Below, one piece after another: positions 32,593 through 42,057 of a stretch of DNA of 64,000 nucleotides. The notes under the pieces are model-generated. The model did not search any database. It saw nothing but the letters and a program-made list of their open reading frames with translations, and was not told where the DNA came from. The DNA is from Comamonas sp. (GTDB taxonomy: Bacteria; Pseudomonadota; Gammaproteobacteria; Burkholderiales; Burkholderiaceae_C), in assembly GCA_028690035.1 (NCBI GenBank), contig JAQVCA010000006.1, positions 124,001 through 188,000 of the forward strand, read 5' to 3'. The position numbers and the translations under genes were made by a program. The stretch's first letter is position 1. Each line of letters begins with the position of its first letter.

Positions 32593-33461
32593 GCTTGCAT
32601 CCCCGCGCGGCGGCGTTGCCAGGCTTGCAACAGGTTGATGATCAGCAGCATGACAAACGAGGCCAGCAGCATCACCACCGCCACGGCAGTGGCACCGGGC
32701 ACGTCGTACTGCTCCAGCTTGCCGATGATGATCAGCGGCACGATTTCAGACACCATGGGCATGTTGCCGGCAATGAAAATCACCGAGCCGTATTCGCCCA
32801 GCGCGCGCGCAAAGGCCATGGCAAAGCCGGTGAGCAGCGCCGGTGTGATGCTGGGCAGAATCACCAACGTGAAAATTTGCCAGCGGTTGGCGCCCAGGCT
32901 GCTGGCGGCCTCTTCCAGCTCTTTTTCGCAGTCTTGCAGCACCGGCTGCACGGTGCGCACCACAAACGGCAGGCCAATGAAGATCAGCGCAATCACAATG
33001 CCGCCGGGCTGAAACGCCAGCTGGATGCCCAAGGGCTCCAGGTACTGCCCCACCCAGCCGTTGCCCGCCAGCAGCGCGGTCAGCGAGATGCCGGCCACGG
33101 CTGTGGGCAGCGCAAAGGGCAAATCGACCAGCGCATCGACCAGTTTTTTGCCAAAGAACTCATAGCGCACCAAGACCCAGGCGATCAGCAGGCCAAACAC
33201 CAGATTGACCAGCGCAGCCAGCAGCGAGGCCCCCAGGGAAAGACGGTAGGCCGCCAGCACGCGCGGCGCGGAGACGGCTTGCCAGAATGCATCCCAGGAG
33301 AGGCTGAAGGTTTTCAGTACCAAGGCCAGCAGCGGAATCAAGACCACCACGCTGAGATAGAACAGGGTATAGCCCAGGGTGATGCCAAAGCCGGGCAAGA
33401 CCCGGCGTGGCCCCTGGGGGCGGGAGCTGGGGGCCGATGGCCCCAACGCGATGGCACTCAT
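32589..33461 (-). CDS. cysT: Sulfate ABC transporter permease CysT (CysU)
   Basis: A 290-aa permease partner of Cys[29 protein letters not shown] opens the membrane part, [20 protein letters not shown] follows, and the EAA loop is [48 protein letters not shown] is the conserved CysT motif. It is 51 bp downstream of the binding-protein gene in the same transcription unit. Confidence 0.95.
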   Translation of the reverse strand: MSAIALGPSAPSSRPQGPRRVLPGFGITLGYTLFYLSVVVLIPLLALVLKTFSLSWDAFWQAVSAPRVLAAYRLSLGASLLAALVNLVFGLLIAWVLVRYEFFGKKLVDALVDLPFALPTAVAGISLTALLAGNGWVGQYLEPLGIQLAFQPGGIVIALIFIGLPFVVRTVQPVLQDCEKELEEAASSLGANRWQIFTLVILPSITPALLTGFAMAFARALGEYGSVIFIAGNMPMVSEIVPLIIIGKLEQYDVPGATAVAVVMLLASFVMLLIINLLQAWQRRRAGMQA

Positions 33462-33512
33462 GCAGACGGTCGCTTTTTGTTGTTGGTCGGTGCGAAGGGG
33501 GAGATGGGCTGC

Positions 33513-34517
33513 TTATTTGGCCGAACCTTGGTACAGCTGGTCGAACTTGCCGCCATCGTTGAAATGCTCTTTTTGCGCTTGGTTCAGCGTGCCAAAGTAC
33601 TTGGCCACGGTGAACTGCTGGATGGGTTTGAATTGGTCTTGGTATTTGGCCAGTGCCGCTTCAGAGCGCGGACGAATGGCGTGCTTGGCGGCAATGTCTT
33701 GTGCCTCTTCGGAATAGAGGTAATCCAGATAGGCCTTGGCCAGTTCACCCGAGCCTTTTTTGGCGGTGGTGCGCTGCACGACGGCTACCGGATTTTCGGT
33801 GGTGATGCTGACCGAGGGGTACACCGCATCGACCTTGCCTTTGCCAAATTCGCGCTCCACCGAGACCACTTCCGATTCAAACGTAATCAGCACATCGCCC
33901 ACATTGCGCTGCAAGAAGGTGGCGGTGGCGTCGCGCCCACCCTTGGCCAGCACGGGCACGTTTTTGTAGAGCTGGGTGATGTAAGCGGCGGCATCGGCAT
34001 CGCTGCCACCCTTTTCACGCACACTGCCCCAAGCGGCCAGATAGGCGTAGCGACCATTGCCCCCGGTCTTGGGGTTGACGACGACCACTTTCACATCGGG
34101 GCGGGTCAGGTCGTTCCAGTCCTTGATGTTTTTGGGATTGCCCTTGCGCACCAGAAACAGCATGGTGGAGGTGGTGGGGGCGGCATCGTGCGGGAACTGC
34201 TTGGCCCAGTCTTTGGCCACGACGCCGTTGTCGGCCAGGAACTGCACGTCGGTGGTGGTGTTGAAGGTGACGACATCGGCCTCCAGTCCGTCGTTGACGG
34301 CACGCGCCTGGGCGCTGGAGCCAGCGTGCGATTGGTCGATCTTGACGTCTTTGCCGGTGGTTTTTTTGTAGTGGTTGGCAAAGGCGGCGTTGTAGTCTTT
34401 GTAGAACTCACGCGCCACGTCGTAGGAGACATTGAGCAGCTTGTCTTGTGCCAGGGCACTGCCGCCGATGGCCAGTGCGGCGGCAAGAACAACAGATTTC
34501 ACAGTGGTGGAGATCAT
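33513..34517 (-). CDS. sbp: Periplasmic sulfate-binding protein
   Basis: A 334-aa precursor with a signal peptide (STTVKSVVLAAALAIGGSALAQ) and a type II binding-protein fold. Recognisable parts: LLNVSYDVAREFYKDYNAAF, KIDQSHAGSSAQARAVNDGLEADVVTFN (sulfate-contact loop), NPKTGGNGRYAYLAAWG, and a late YLYSEEAQDIAAKHAIRPR. It delivers sulfate to CysTW. The start at 34517 has AGGAAT about 9 nt upstream. It is the first gene of the cys operon. Sbp and CysP (thiosulfate) are hard to separate by eye. Confidence 0.93.
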   Translation of the reverse strand: MISTTVKSVVLAAALAIGGSALAQDKLLNVSYDVAREFYKDYNAAFANHYKKTTGKDVKIDQSHAGSSAQARAVNDGLEADVVTFNTTTDVQFLADNGVVAKDWAKQFPHDAAPTTSTMLFLVRKGNPKNIKDWNDLTRPDVKVVVVNPKTGGNGRYAYLAAWGSVREKGGSDADAAAYITQLYKNVPVLAKGGRDATATFLQRNVGDVLITFESEVVSVEREFGKGKVDAVYPSVSITTENPVAVVQRTTAKKGSGELAKAYLDYLYSEEAQDIAAKHAIRPRSEAALAKYQDQFKPIQQFTVAKYFGTLNQAQKEHFNDGGKFDQLYQGSAK

Positions 34518-34643
34518 GGCGAGCATTCCTAAAAGGTGATGAATGCTGCAATTGTGCAAACAGCCCTTTAAAACTCAAACCAATATATTTTTTTTTGCTA
34601 ATGCAAATTTCGTATATGCAACGCTGTTTGCTGCGCAGAAATG

Positions 34644-34668
34644 AAAATGCCCGCTGGGCAGCGGGCAT
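34644..34668 (-). terminator. Hairpin terminator downstream of tRNA-Val
   Basis: ATGCCCGCT (34647-34655) and AGCGGGCAT (34660-34668) form a 9-bp stem with loop GGGC. On the minus strand it is followed by TTTTCATTT, fitting a terminator for the tRNA transcript. Confidence 0.75.
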
Positions 34669-34702
34669 TGGCATGGGCAAGTGTTGGTGGGCTTGCGGTA
34701 TC

Positions 34703-34779
34703 TGGTAGGCGCGATTGGATTCGAACCAACGACCCCCACCATGTCAAGGTGGTGCTCTAACCAACTGAGCTACGCGCCT
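34703..34779 (-). tRNA. tRNA-Val (anticodon GAC)
   Basis: A 77-nt cloverleaf on the minus strand. Acceptor arms AGGCGCG and CGCGCCT pair fully; the D arm is GCTC/GAGC. The anticodon stem CACC../GGTGG encloses TTGACAT with anticodon GAC; the T arm has GGTTCGAATCC. A discriminator A and an encoded CCA end the gene at 34703. Confidence 0.97.
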
Positions 34780-34839
34780 GTCGTTTGAACGAAGCGCGCA
34801 TTATAGCACGCCGTTTTTGTATCTTTCAGGGTGGCATGC

Positions 34840-37095
34840 TCAGCGGCGCCGCGCAGAGCGCACTCCAGGCACGCTGGCCACCTGGCCCAGCACCTTGTTC
34901 AGACGCCCTGCATCGGACACTTCCACGGTGAAGGTCATCCACGCCACGCCTTTGATGGATTGGGTCTGCACGCCGATGACGTTGGTTTTTTCGCGCGCGA
35001 ACACCTCCGAGATGTCGCGCAGCAAACCTTGGCGATCGGAGGCCTGAACGGCCACATCCACCGGGTACAGCGCCGTTTGCGCGGTATGACCTTTGGCTTC
35101 ACCCCACGCCACCTCAATGACGCGCTCCTGGTTGCGCGCTGCCATTTCGCGAAAGTTGCTGCAATCTTGGCGGTGCACGCTCACGCCCTTGCCGCGCGTG
35201 ACAAAGCCCGATATGACATCGGGCGGTGCGGGGCGGCAGCACTTGGCCAGCTGGGTCATGAGCGAGCCCACGCCGACCACCAGCACCCCGCCCTTGTTGC
35301 CGCCAGCGCGGGGTTTGCGTACCAGCGATTGCGGGTCTTGGTGCAGGGGATCGGGTTCAGAGGGGCGCAGCACCGCTTCAATGTTGCGCAGGGAGTATTC
35401 GTCCTTGCCCACGACCTCGAACAGCGCGTCGGCACTTTTAAAGCCCAGTTGCAAGGCAAGGTCGTCCAGCTTGAGGGCGGTCTTGCCCTCACGCTGCAGC
35501 AGCTTTTCGACGGCCTCGCGGCCCCGGGCCACGGTTTCCTGGCTGGCCTGGGCATTGAACCAAGCGCGCACCTTGGCCTTGGCGCGGTTGCTGTGCAGGT
35601 AGCCCAGCTCTGGGTTCAACCAGTCGCGCGAGGGGCGCCCTTCTTTGACGGTGACGATCTCTACCGTTTGGCCACTTTGCAGCGCCGCGTTGAGTGGCAC
35701 CATGGCACCATCCACACGCGCGCCCCGGCAGCGGTGGCCCAAGTCGGTGTGTACGGCGTAGGCAAAGTCCACGGGCGTGGCACCTTCAGGCAGTTCAACC
35801 ACCGCAGCATCGGGCGTGAGCACGTAGATACGGTCGTCAAACAGGCCTTTGTGCGCGGGGTTTTCTGACAGGTCTTTGCCCCAGGCCAGCAGTTGACGCA
35901 GCACGGCGATCTTGGCGTCGTACTGGCCCGTGACACTCACGCCTGCATAGCCTTTGGTGCCCGCCTCTTTATAAGCCCAGTGTGCTGCGACGCCATTTTC
36001 AGCGTGGCTGTGCATGGCTTGGGAACGGATCTGAATTTCGATGGCTCTGCCCTGGGTGTCGCGCACCACGGTGTGCAGCGACTGGTAGCCGTTGGGTTTG
36101 GGGCGGGCAATGTAGTCGTCGAACTCGGATTCGATCGGGGTGAAGTGCTGATGCACCCAGGACAAGGTCGAGTAGCAGTCCTTGACCGTAGGCACCACCA
36201 CGCGCAGGGCGCGCAAGTCAAACAGCTGGTCAAAGCTCAGCTGCTTACCACGCATTTTTTTGATGATGCTGTAGATGTGCTTGGGGCGCCCCTGCACCGT
36301 GGCACTGATACTGGCGCCGCGCAGCTGCGCTTCGAGCCTTTGGCGCAGCTGCTCCATGTAGATTTCGCGTTCGGCGCGCTTTTCGTCGAGCAACAGCGCG
36401 ATTTCGCGGTAGGTGTCGGGCTCAAGAAAGCGAAACGCCAGATCTTCAATCTCCCACTTCAGCTGCCAGATACCCAGCCGGTTGGCCAGGGGGGCAAACA
36501 CATGCAGCGCTTCAGAGGCCAATGCGGGCGAGATGGGCAGTTTGCTGGCGGCGTACCAGCGCAGGGTTTGCAAGCGCGATGCCAGACGCAGCAGCACCAC
36601 GCGCACATCGCGCGAAAACCCCAGCAGCATCTTGCGCACGGTCTCGGTCTGCAAAGCAGGATTGTGGGCCTGGGCCACCAGGCGTTCGGCATTGCGCGAC
36701 TGCTGCTGCACATGCATGAGCTTGATGGTTTCAACCGCCAGAGAGGCAAAGTGCGGGCCAAAAGCCTTGGTTAGCACCTCCAGCGGACGGTTCAGGTGCA
36801 TGCTGGCATACACCAGATACACCGCCGCCTGCATGGTCTCTGAGCCGCCAATGCCCTGCAAGATAGCCGCCACCGCATCGGCGTGGGCCAAGACGTTTTC
36901 GCCCGTGCCCAGCACTTCACCGGCCAGTAAGGGTTCGGCAAAGCTGCGCGCGCGCACCAGAGCGTTGACTTGGTCTGGAATGGTGTGCGCCGTTGCAGCA
37001 ATCAAGTCCGGCACTACTTGGGCCACCTTGCTGTGCAGCTGTGCAATGCTGGCACTGTCCCCCGTGGTCGGTGGTAAAGACGTTACGCTGCGCAT
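34840..37095 (-). CDS. relA: GTP pyrophosphokinase RelA ((p)ppGpp synthetase)
   Basis: A 751-aa RelA/SpoT homologue. The N-terminal hydrolase-like domain has lost the HD motif (VYLVYASMH where HDxxED would be). The synthetase domain keeps FDQLFDLRALRVVV and an acidic ESEFDDYIARPKPNGYQSLH; the EFDD form is that of synthetase-only RelA rather than the RxKD of bifunctional Rel/SpoT. TGS (IYVLTPDAAVVELPEGATPVDFAY), helical, zinc-finger (KCCRPAPPD) and C-terminal ACT domains follow. It makes (p)ppGpp on amino-acid starvation at the ribosome. A separate SpoT is expected elsewhere. Confidence 0.95.
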   Translation of the reverse strand: MRSVTSLPPTTGDSASIAQLHSKVAQVVPDLIAATAHTIPDQVNALVRARSFAEPLLAGEVLGTGENVLAHADAVAAILQGIGGSETMQAAVYLVYASMHLNRPLEVLTKAFGPHFASLAVETIKLMHVQQQSRNAERLVAQAHNPALQTETVRKMLLGFSRDVRVVLLRLASRLQTLRWYAASKLPISPALASEALHVFAPLANRLGIWQLKWEIEDLAFRFLEPDTYREIALLLDEKRAEREIYMEQLRQRLEAQLRGASISATVQGRPKHIYSIIKKMRGKQLSFDQLFDLRALRVVVPTVKDCYSTLSWVHQHFTPIESEFDDYIARPKPNGYQSLHTVVRDTQGRAIEIQIRSQAMHSHAENGVAAHWAYKEAGTKGYAGVSVTGQYDAKIAVLRQLLAWGKDLSENPAHKGLFDDRIYVLTPDAAVVELPEGATPVDFAYAVHTDLGHRCRGARVDGAMVPLNAALQSGQTVEIVTVKEGRPSRDWLNPELGYLHSNRAKAKVRAWFNAQASQETVARGREAVEKLLQREGKTALKLDDLALQLGFKSADALFEVVGKDEYSLRNIEAVLRPSEPDPLHQDPQSLVRKPRAGGNKGGVLVVGVGSLMTQLAKCCRPAPPDVISGFVTRGKGVSVHRQDCSNFREMAARNQERVIEVAWGEAKGHTAQTALYPVDVAVQASDRQGLLRDISEVFAREKTNVIGVQTQSIKGVAWMTFTVEVSDAGRLNKVLGQVASVPGVRSARRR

Positions 37096-37143
37096 GGCTT
37101 GGCTCCTGGCACTGCGGCGATAAAGGCGGTTGTACCCAATTAA

Positions 37144-38061
37144 TCACCCAAAAAGAAAATTCTGCACGATGGCTACCTGGCCCTCTGCCACCAACGTGGG
37201 GGCATGACCAATGCCTTCAAGCTCGATGCAGCTGGCACAAGGGCCACGCTGCCCCATCTCCTGGGCGGTGCTGGCGCTCAGTAAATCAGACTCAGCACCG
37301 CGCAGCAGCAGGGTGCGTGCGCTGATGGCGTCGTACAGCGTCCACAGCAATTGCGCATTTTGTGCAGCTTGCTCCTGCGTTAGCGCGTGCATGGGCAGGG
37401 CGATGCGTGGGTCGTAATGCAGGCCAAAGCCGCCCTCGGGCAAAGGACGCAGCATGGGGCGCGACAGGGCCAGCCACTGCGCTTCGGTATGCGGCCCAAA
37501 TCCGGGGGCCAGAGCACGCAGCGCAGCCGCGCCCTCTTCCTCGGTGGCATAGCGCGCAGGTTGCCCCAGATAGCTACCAATGCGCTGCAGGGCAACCCAC
37601 TCCAAGCGCGGGCCGACATCGTTGAGCAGCAGGCGGTCGATGGCCTTGGGCAGTGGCAGCTGCGCCGCCCCAGCAATACCCATGCCTATCAGTCCACCCA
37701 TGCTGGTGCCGACCCAGTCCAAGCGCTTTATGGGTGCTTGTGCATGCAACTGGTGCAGCAGCACCAGTAGATCCGAAACATATTGAGGAACCGCATAGGC
37801 ACTGGGGTCGTGCAGCCAGTCGCTATAGCCGCGCCCAGCAACATCAGGACAAATGACCCGTGCATGGCGGCTGAGGGTTTGTGCCAGCACATCGAAGTCG
37901 CGTCCTTGCCGTGTCAGGCCATGCACACACACCACCACATGCGGATGACCCGCATCACCCGTCTGATTCCACTGCCAGTATGCCAGCCGATGCATGCCGC
38001 CCTCAGGGTGCTGCTGCGCTGGTGCTGGGCACATTACGTAGTTCAGCCTAGGTTCATTCAT
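37144..38061 (-). CDS. Alpha/beta hydrolase
   Basis: A protein of about 305 aa with the alpha/beta hydrolase fold. VVVCVHGLTRQGRDFD gives the oxyanion-hole HG motif, DWVGTSMGGLIGM the nucleophile elbow (GTSMGG), and IELEGIGHAPTL the catalytic His; LLLRGAESDLLS carries the acid. The substrate is unknown. Starts at 38061, 38073 or 38085 are possible, none with a strong ribosome-binding site. It is divergent from the 3-hydroxybutyrate dehydrogenase gene, sharing its promoter region of under 100 bp, which might hint at polyhydroxybutyrate-related metabolism, but this is weak. Confidence 0.85.
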   Translation of the reverse strand: MNEPRLNYVMCPAPAQQHPEGGMHRLAYWQWNQTGDAGHPHVVVCVHGLTRQGRDFDVLAQTLSRHARVICPDVAGRGYSDWLHDPSAYAVPQYVSDLLVLLHQLHAQAPIKRLDWVGTSMGGLIGMGIAGAAQLPLPKAIDRLLLNDVGPRLEWVALQRIGSYLGQPARYATEEEGAAALRALAPGFGPHTEAQWLALSRPMLRPLPEGGFGLHYDPRIALPMHALTQEQAAQNAQLLWTLYDAISARTLLLRGAESDLLSASTAQEMGQRGPCASCIELEGIGHAPTLVAEGQVAIVQNFLFG

Positions 38062-38148
38062 GCGGTCGATCATGGCAATAAGCATTTCATAATAGTTCGC
38101 TCATCGTAATTCATTCCCACGCTATCTATTTCACAGAAAGAGACAATC

Positions 38149-38931
38149 ATGCTCAAAGGTAAAACGGCACTGGTGACCGGCTCCACCAGTGGTATTGGTC
38201 TGGGTATTGCCCAGGCTTTGGCGGCCCAAGGGGCCCATGTAGTGCTAAATGGCTTTGGCGAGTACCAGGGTGCTGTGGATGCCGTACATGCCGCAGGCGC
38301 CACCCATGGCGTGCAGGTGGACTACCACGGCGCCGATATGAGCCAGCCCAACGATATTGCTGCCATGATGGATTTCGCAGCCCAGCGTTTTGGGCGTGTG
38401 GACATCTTGGTGAACAACGCCGGCATTCAGCATGTCGCCCCTGTGCAGGATTTTCCGACCGAGAAATGGGATGCCATCCTCGCCATCAATCTGTCCAGCG
38501 CTTTTCACACCACCCGCTTGGCCTTGCCTGCCATGCTGGCAGCTGGCTGGGGACGCATCATTAACGTTGCATCGGTGCATGGGCTGGTGGCCTCGGCGCA
38601 GAAAAGCGCATATGTGGCCGCCAAGCATGGCATCGTCGGTTTGACCAAAGTGACGGCGCTGGAAAACGCCACCACAGGCGTAACGTGCAATGCCATCTGC
38701 CCAGGCTGGGTGCTGACGCCCTTGGTGCAAAAGCAGGTGGACGCCAAAGCCGTGCAGTATGGTGTTTCCAATGCAGAGGCAACCAAACTGCTGCTGGGTG
38801 AAAAGGAGCCTTCCCTTGAATTCACTACACCTGAAGAATTAGGCGCGTTGGCAGTGTTCTTCTGCTCGCCAGCGGGCAACAACGTGCGCGGTGTTGCCTG
38901 GAATATGGACGGCGGCTGGGCCGCCCAGTAA
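38149..38931 (+). CDS. bdhA: 3-hydroxybutyrate dehydrogenase
   Basis: A 260-aa short-chain dehydrogenase that interconverts 3-hydroxybutyrate and acetoacetate with NAD. The cofactor motif is TGSTSGIGLGIA; NNAG is in VDILVNNAGIQHV; the catalytic Tyr-Lys pair is YVAAKHG with the Ser in NVASVHG. Family-typical segments are AICPGWVLTPLV and the end MDGGWAAQ. AGAAAGAG precedes the ATG. The usual context is polyhydroxybutyrate breakdown, common in this bacterial group. Confidence 0.95.
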   Translation: MLKGKTALVTGSTSGIGLGIAQALAAQGAHVVLNGFGEYQGAVDAVHAAGATHGVQVDYHGADMSQPNDIAAMMDFAAQRFGRVDILVNNAGIQHVAPVQDFPTEKWDAILAINLSSAFHTTRLALPAMLAAGWGRIINVASVHGLVASAQKSAYVAAKHGIVGLTKVTALENATTGVTCNAICPGWVLTPLVQKQVDAKAVQYGVSNAEATKLLLGEKEPSLEFTTPEELGALAVFFCSPAGNNVRGVAWNMDGGWAAQ

Positions 38932-39066
38932 GCGCCAGGCAGCGGTTGCTCGTAAACCCTTGCAAGAGAACGTTACCCGCGCTTACGCACAGCATTCATC
39001 TCTGCTTGTTATGCTTGAAAGTTATGCCCGTACGGCAGGCCCAGACCAACAAGTTATTGAGAATCC

Positions 39067-40245
39067 ATGTTGACCTTACTTGCCCCGCTCGCCCTGGTGG
39101 TTGCCCTGTGGCTATGGCATCCCCTGATTGGTACCGGATGGCGTTATTACCTATGGACGGTGCTGGTGACTGCCTTATTGGGCGCTTTGCCCGCAGGCTT
39201 GATCTGGCTGGCTCGCAATACTGATCTTAGTTATGCCGTGGTGGCATACCTGCAGGTGCCTTCTGGCTGGTTGTTTGCCAGCATCGTCGGGGCATGGCTA
39301 CTGGCTGTGGTGCGCGATGTGTTCGCTTTGCTAGGTTGGGGCATGGGTAGTCCGCAAGTTGCGCAGGTGCTGTGGCAGCCCAAATACACCCTAATAGCCT
39401 TGAGCGCCATGTTGCTCATCTGCGGCCATGCGGCGGTGCAAGGATTGCGTGTTCCCGAGGTGCGCGAACATGAGTTACGCCTAGCAACCCTCCCTTCTGA
39501 GCTCGATGGCCTACGTATTGCGGTGCTCGCCGACCTGCACGCCAGCCCTGTCAATAACATGTTTTATGTGCGTGAAGTGGTGGCACGCACCAACGCGGCC
39601 AAGCCCGATCTGATAGTGCTGCCCGGTGACTTGGTGGATGGCGACGCAGCTGTCCAAGCAGCCGAGTTGAGTGGGTTAGCCGATCTGAATGCACCTTATG
39701 GTGTGTGGGCCGCACCCGGTAACCACGAGTATTACAGTGGCTACGACGCTTGGGCGAACGTGTTTGCCAAACTGGGCTTGGCCTATCTGGCCAACCGAGC
39801 CCACACCATTGATATCCGCGGCCAGCGCGTTACCTTGTCTGGCGTAGGCGACCCAGCCTACCATCAGCGTCACAACGCCGATGCGGGAGGCGTGCCGCCA
39901 GACATTGTCAGCGTGGCGCAACAAGCGCATGAGCAGGGAACGCAGTTCCATATCCTTTTGGGGCATCAACCCAAGATGGCACGCCAATATGCAGCTTCTG
40001 GCAGCGTGCATCTGCAGATTGCAGGACATACCCATGGCGGGCATATCCGGGGCTTTGATCAGTGGGTGGTGGCGCGGGCCAACCAAGGATTTGTGCGTGG
40101 GCGTTACGACATCGGGGGCATGACCTTGTTCATCAGCAGTGGTGCGGGTCTGTGGTCTGGGTTTACTTTGCGTTTGGGCGTGCCTGCTGCCATTGATGTA
40201 CTCACCTTGCGCAGTGACAAGCTACAAAGTTCAGCATCTAAATAG
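39067..40245 (+). CDS. Membrane-anchored calcineurin-like metallophosphoesterase
   Basis: A 392-aa protein. Residues 1-125 hold about four transmembrane helices (LLAPLALVVALWLW; YYLWTVLVTALLGALPAGLIWL; GWLFASIVGAWLLAVV; TLIALSAMLLICGHAAV). The rest is a metallophosphoesterase domain with the five blocks DLHASP, LPGDLVDGD, APGNHEYYSGYD, LLGHQPKM and AGHTHGGH for two metal ions. The fold matches YaeI/YkuE-type enzymes that hydrolyse phosphodiester bonds in lipids or nucleotides. The physiological substrate is unknown. Confidence 0.9.
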   Translation: MLTLLAPLALVVALWLWHPLIGTGWRYYLWTVLVTALLGALPAGLIWLARNTDLSYAVVAYLQVPSGWLFASIVGAWLLAVVRDVFALLGWGMGSPQVAQVLWQPKYTLIALSAMLLICGHAAVQGLRVPEVREHELRLATLPSELDGLRIAVLADLHASPVNNMFYVREVVARTNAAKPDLIVLPGDLVDGDAAVQAAELSGLADLNAPYGVWAAPGNHEYYSGYDAWANVFAKLGLAYLANRAHTIDIRGQRVTLSGVGDPAYHQRHNADAGGVPPDIVSVAQQAHEQGTQFHILLGHQPKMARQYAASGSVHLQIAGHTHGGHIRGFDQWVVARANQGFVRGRYDIGGMTLFISSGAGLWSGFTLRLGVPAAIDVLTLRSDKLQSSASK

Positions 40246-40347
40246 TCAGAAAACATAGCTAAATTCGCTTAATTTATAAGGAAAAATAGCGTTTTTTATA
40301 TAGAATATTACAATGTGTAAAAACCCGCATTAAACTGTGTGAGCTGC

Positions 40348-40384
40348 AAGGCCCACCCCTTGACTCTCTAGAGGGTGGGCCTTT
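40348..40384 (+). terminator. Hairpin upstream of argA, terminator or attenuator
   Basis: AAGGCCCACCC (40348-40358) and GGGTGGGCCTT (40373-40383) make a perfect 11-bp stem with a 14-nt loop, followed by TTG. It lies about 45 bp before argA and downstream of a very A/T-rich stretch (40250-40320) that contains TACAAT (40309-40314). It could stop read-through from the phosphoesterase gene or attenuate argA. Confidence 0.6.
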
Positions 40385-40428
40385 GTCCATGGTCTTTTTT
40401 CAGCCGTTTGCTGCCCATGCCTCCCACC

Positions 40429-41775
40429 ATGTCCACTGTTTTTAATTTCACCTTCGTCCCGTGGTTTCGCTCGGTGGCTCCGTACATGCACAAATTTCGC
40501 CACCAGACGTTTGTTGTGGGCATCACGGGTGAGGCCATCGCTGCGGGCAAGCTGCAATCGATTGTGCAGGACCTGGCCATGATTCAAGCTATGGGGGTGC
40601 ATATCGTGCTGGTGCATGGTTTTCGTCCGCAGGTCAATGAACAGCTGCGCCTTAAAGGCCATACGCCCCAATACGCCAGCGGCGTACGTATTACCGACAG
40701 CCTGGCCCTGGACTGTGCCCAAGAGGCTGCAGGCCAGCTGCGTTACGAGATTGAAGCCGCATTCAGCCAGGGCTTACCCAACACCCCGATGGCAGGGGCA
40801 CGGGTACGCGTTATTTCGGGCAATTTTCTGACAGCCCGGCCTGTGGGCATCGTAGATGGCATCGACTTTCAGCATACGGGGCTGGTGCGCAAAGTCGATG
40901 TAGAAGGTATTCGCAGTGCGCTAGATTCTGAGGCCATGGTGCTGCTTTCTCCCTTTGGCTTCTCACCCACCGGAGAGGCTTTCAACCTCAGTATGGAAGA
41001 AGTGGCCACGCGTGTGGCTACCGAGCTCAAGGCCCACAAGCTGATTTTCTTGACCGAAGTACCTGGCGTGGCTGCGGATCCCCTACAGCCGTTGAGCGAA
41101 GACAACCCAATCGACACCGAAATTCCGTTGGCCGCAGCGCGGCGCATGCTAGCGCAGCTGCCTATGCCTGAAAAACCTACCGATACAGGTTTTTATTTAC
41201 AGCATTGCGTGCGGGCCTGTGAGCATGGCGTTGAGCGCAGCCATATCCTGCCTTTTGCCGTCGATGGTGCGCTGCTGCTAGAGATTTATGTGCACGATGG
41301 CATCGGCACCATGGTAATCGACGAAAAACTCGAGGAACTGCGTGAGGCCAGCATCGATGACGTGGCTAGCATCATTCAGCTGATCGAGCCCTTTGAAAAG
41401 GATGGCACGCTAGTGAAGCGTGATCGCACAGAGATTGAACAAGATATTGCTAATTACACCGTCATAGAACATGACGGTGTAATTTTTGGCTGCGCTGCTT
41501 TACATATGTATCCCGAGGCACAAACCGCCGAAATGGCTGCAGTGACCGTATCGTCTAAAAGTCAAGGTACAGGGGATGGCGAGAAGTTACTTAAGCGCAT
41601 TGAGCAACGTGCCCGGGCCGGGGGCGCAAAGACATTGTTTGTGCTGACCACCCGCACCATGCACTGGTTCATCAAGCGGGGGTTTGAGCCAGTCAGCCCG
41701 GATTGGCTCCCTCAGGCACGCAAAGATAAGTACAACTGGAACCGCAAGAGCCAAGTGCTTGTCAAGCAGTTGTAA
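40429..41775 (+). CDS. argA: Amino-acid N-acetyltransferase (N-acetylglutamate synthase)
   Basis: A 448-aa enzyme for the first step of arginine synthesis, acetyl-CoA plus glutamate to N-acetylglutamate. The N-terminal amino-acid-kinase domain begins FVPWFRSVAPYMHKFRHQTFV and has LVHGFRPQVNEQL and GVAADPLQP; the C-terminal GNAT domain has AEMAAVTVSSKSQGTGDGEKLLKRI and a CoA-binding segment, ending KRGFEPVSPDWLP. The classical ArgA fold is complete. The start at 40429 matches the family; ATG 40417 and a GTG at 40375 are alternatives. The last 14 bp overlap the convergent glutaredoxin-like gene. Confidence 0.95.
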   Translation: MSTVFNFTFVPWFRSVAPYMHKFRHQTFVVGITGEAIAAGKLQSIVQDLAMIQAMGVHIVLVHGFRPQVNEQLRLKGHTPQYASGVRITDSLALDCAQEAAGQLRYEIEAAFSQGLPNTPMAGARVRVISGNFLTARPVGIVDGIDFQHTGLVRKVDVEGIRSALDSEAMVLLSPFGFSPTGEAFNLSMEEVATRVATELKAHKLIFLTEVPGVAADPLQPLSEDNPIDTEIPLAAARRMLAQLPMPEKPTDTGFYLQHCVRACEHGVERSHILPFAVDGALLLEIYVHDGIGTMVIDEKLEELREASIDDVASIIQLIEPFEKDGTLVKRDRTEIEQDIANYTVIEHDGVIFGCAALHMYPEAQTAEMAAVTVSSKSQGTGDGEKLLKRIEQRARAGGAKTLFVLTTRTMHWFIKRGFEPVSPDWLPQARKDKYNWNRKSQVLVKQL

Positions 41776-42019
41776 GTGTGAGTTGACGCAGCTGGGTGCG
41801 CAGGTCGTCATAGCCACCGACATAGGTGGTGTTGTCTTCGGTGCGGACAAAGATTTGTGGCAGACTACGTACAGGCTGTCCTACCTGCTCTTGCAGAGCT
41901 TCTGCGGTAATGTCGGTACCTACCAGTAGGTACTGAAAAGACAGCGACTGAATCTGGCAAAGCATGCGGGTTTTATCGCAATTGATACACCCTTCTTTGC
42001 CGTAAATAATGATTTCCAT
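41762..42019 (-). CDS. Glutaredoxin-like thioredoxin-fold protein (NrdH-like role suspected)
   Basis: An 85-aa thioredoxin-fold protein with redox motif GKEGCINCDKTR (CxxC), then SLPQIFV (cis-Pro) and YVGGYDDL, as in glutaredoxins. It lies 38 bp downstream of nrdB on the same strand, so it could supply electrons to the ribonucleotide reductase as NrdH or Grx do; this role is inferred from position only. Its 3' end overlaps argA. Confidence 0.85.
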   Translation of the reverse strand: MEIIIYGKEGCINCDKTRMLCQIQSLSFQYLLVGTDITAEALQEQVGQPVRSLPQIFVRTEDNTTYVGGYDDLRTQLRQLTLTTA

Positions 42020-42057
42020 AAAAAAACTCCTAGCAATAACTAAAACAAGAAAATGAT

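Noticed and set aside
32532..34532. A 666-codon plus-strand frame across cysT and sbp
   Set aside because: Shadow frame rich in Gln/His/Arg; the minus-strand transporter genes are certain.
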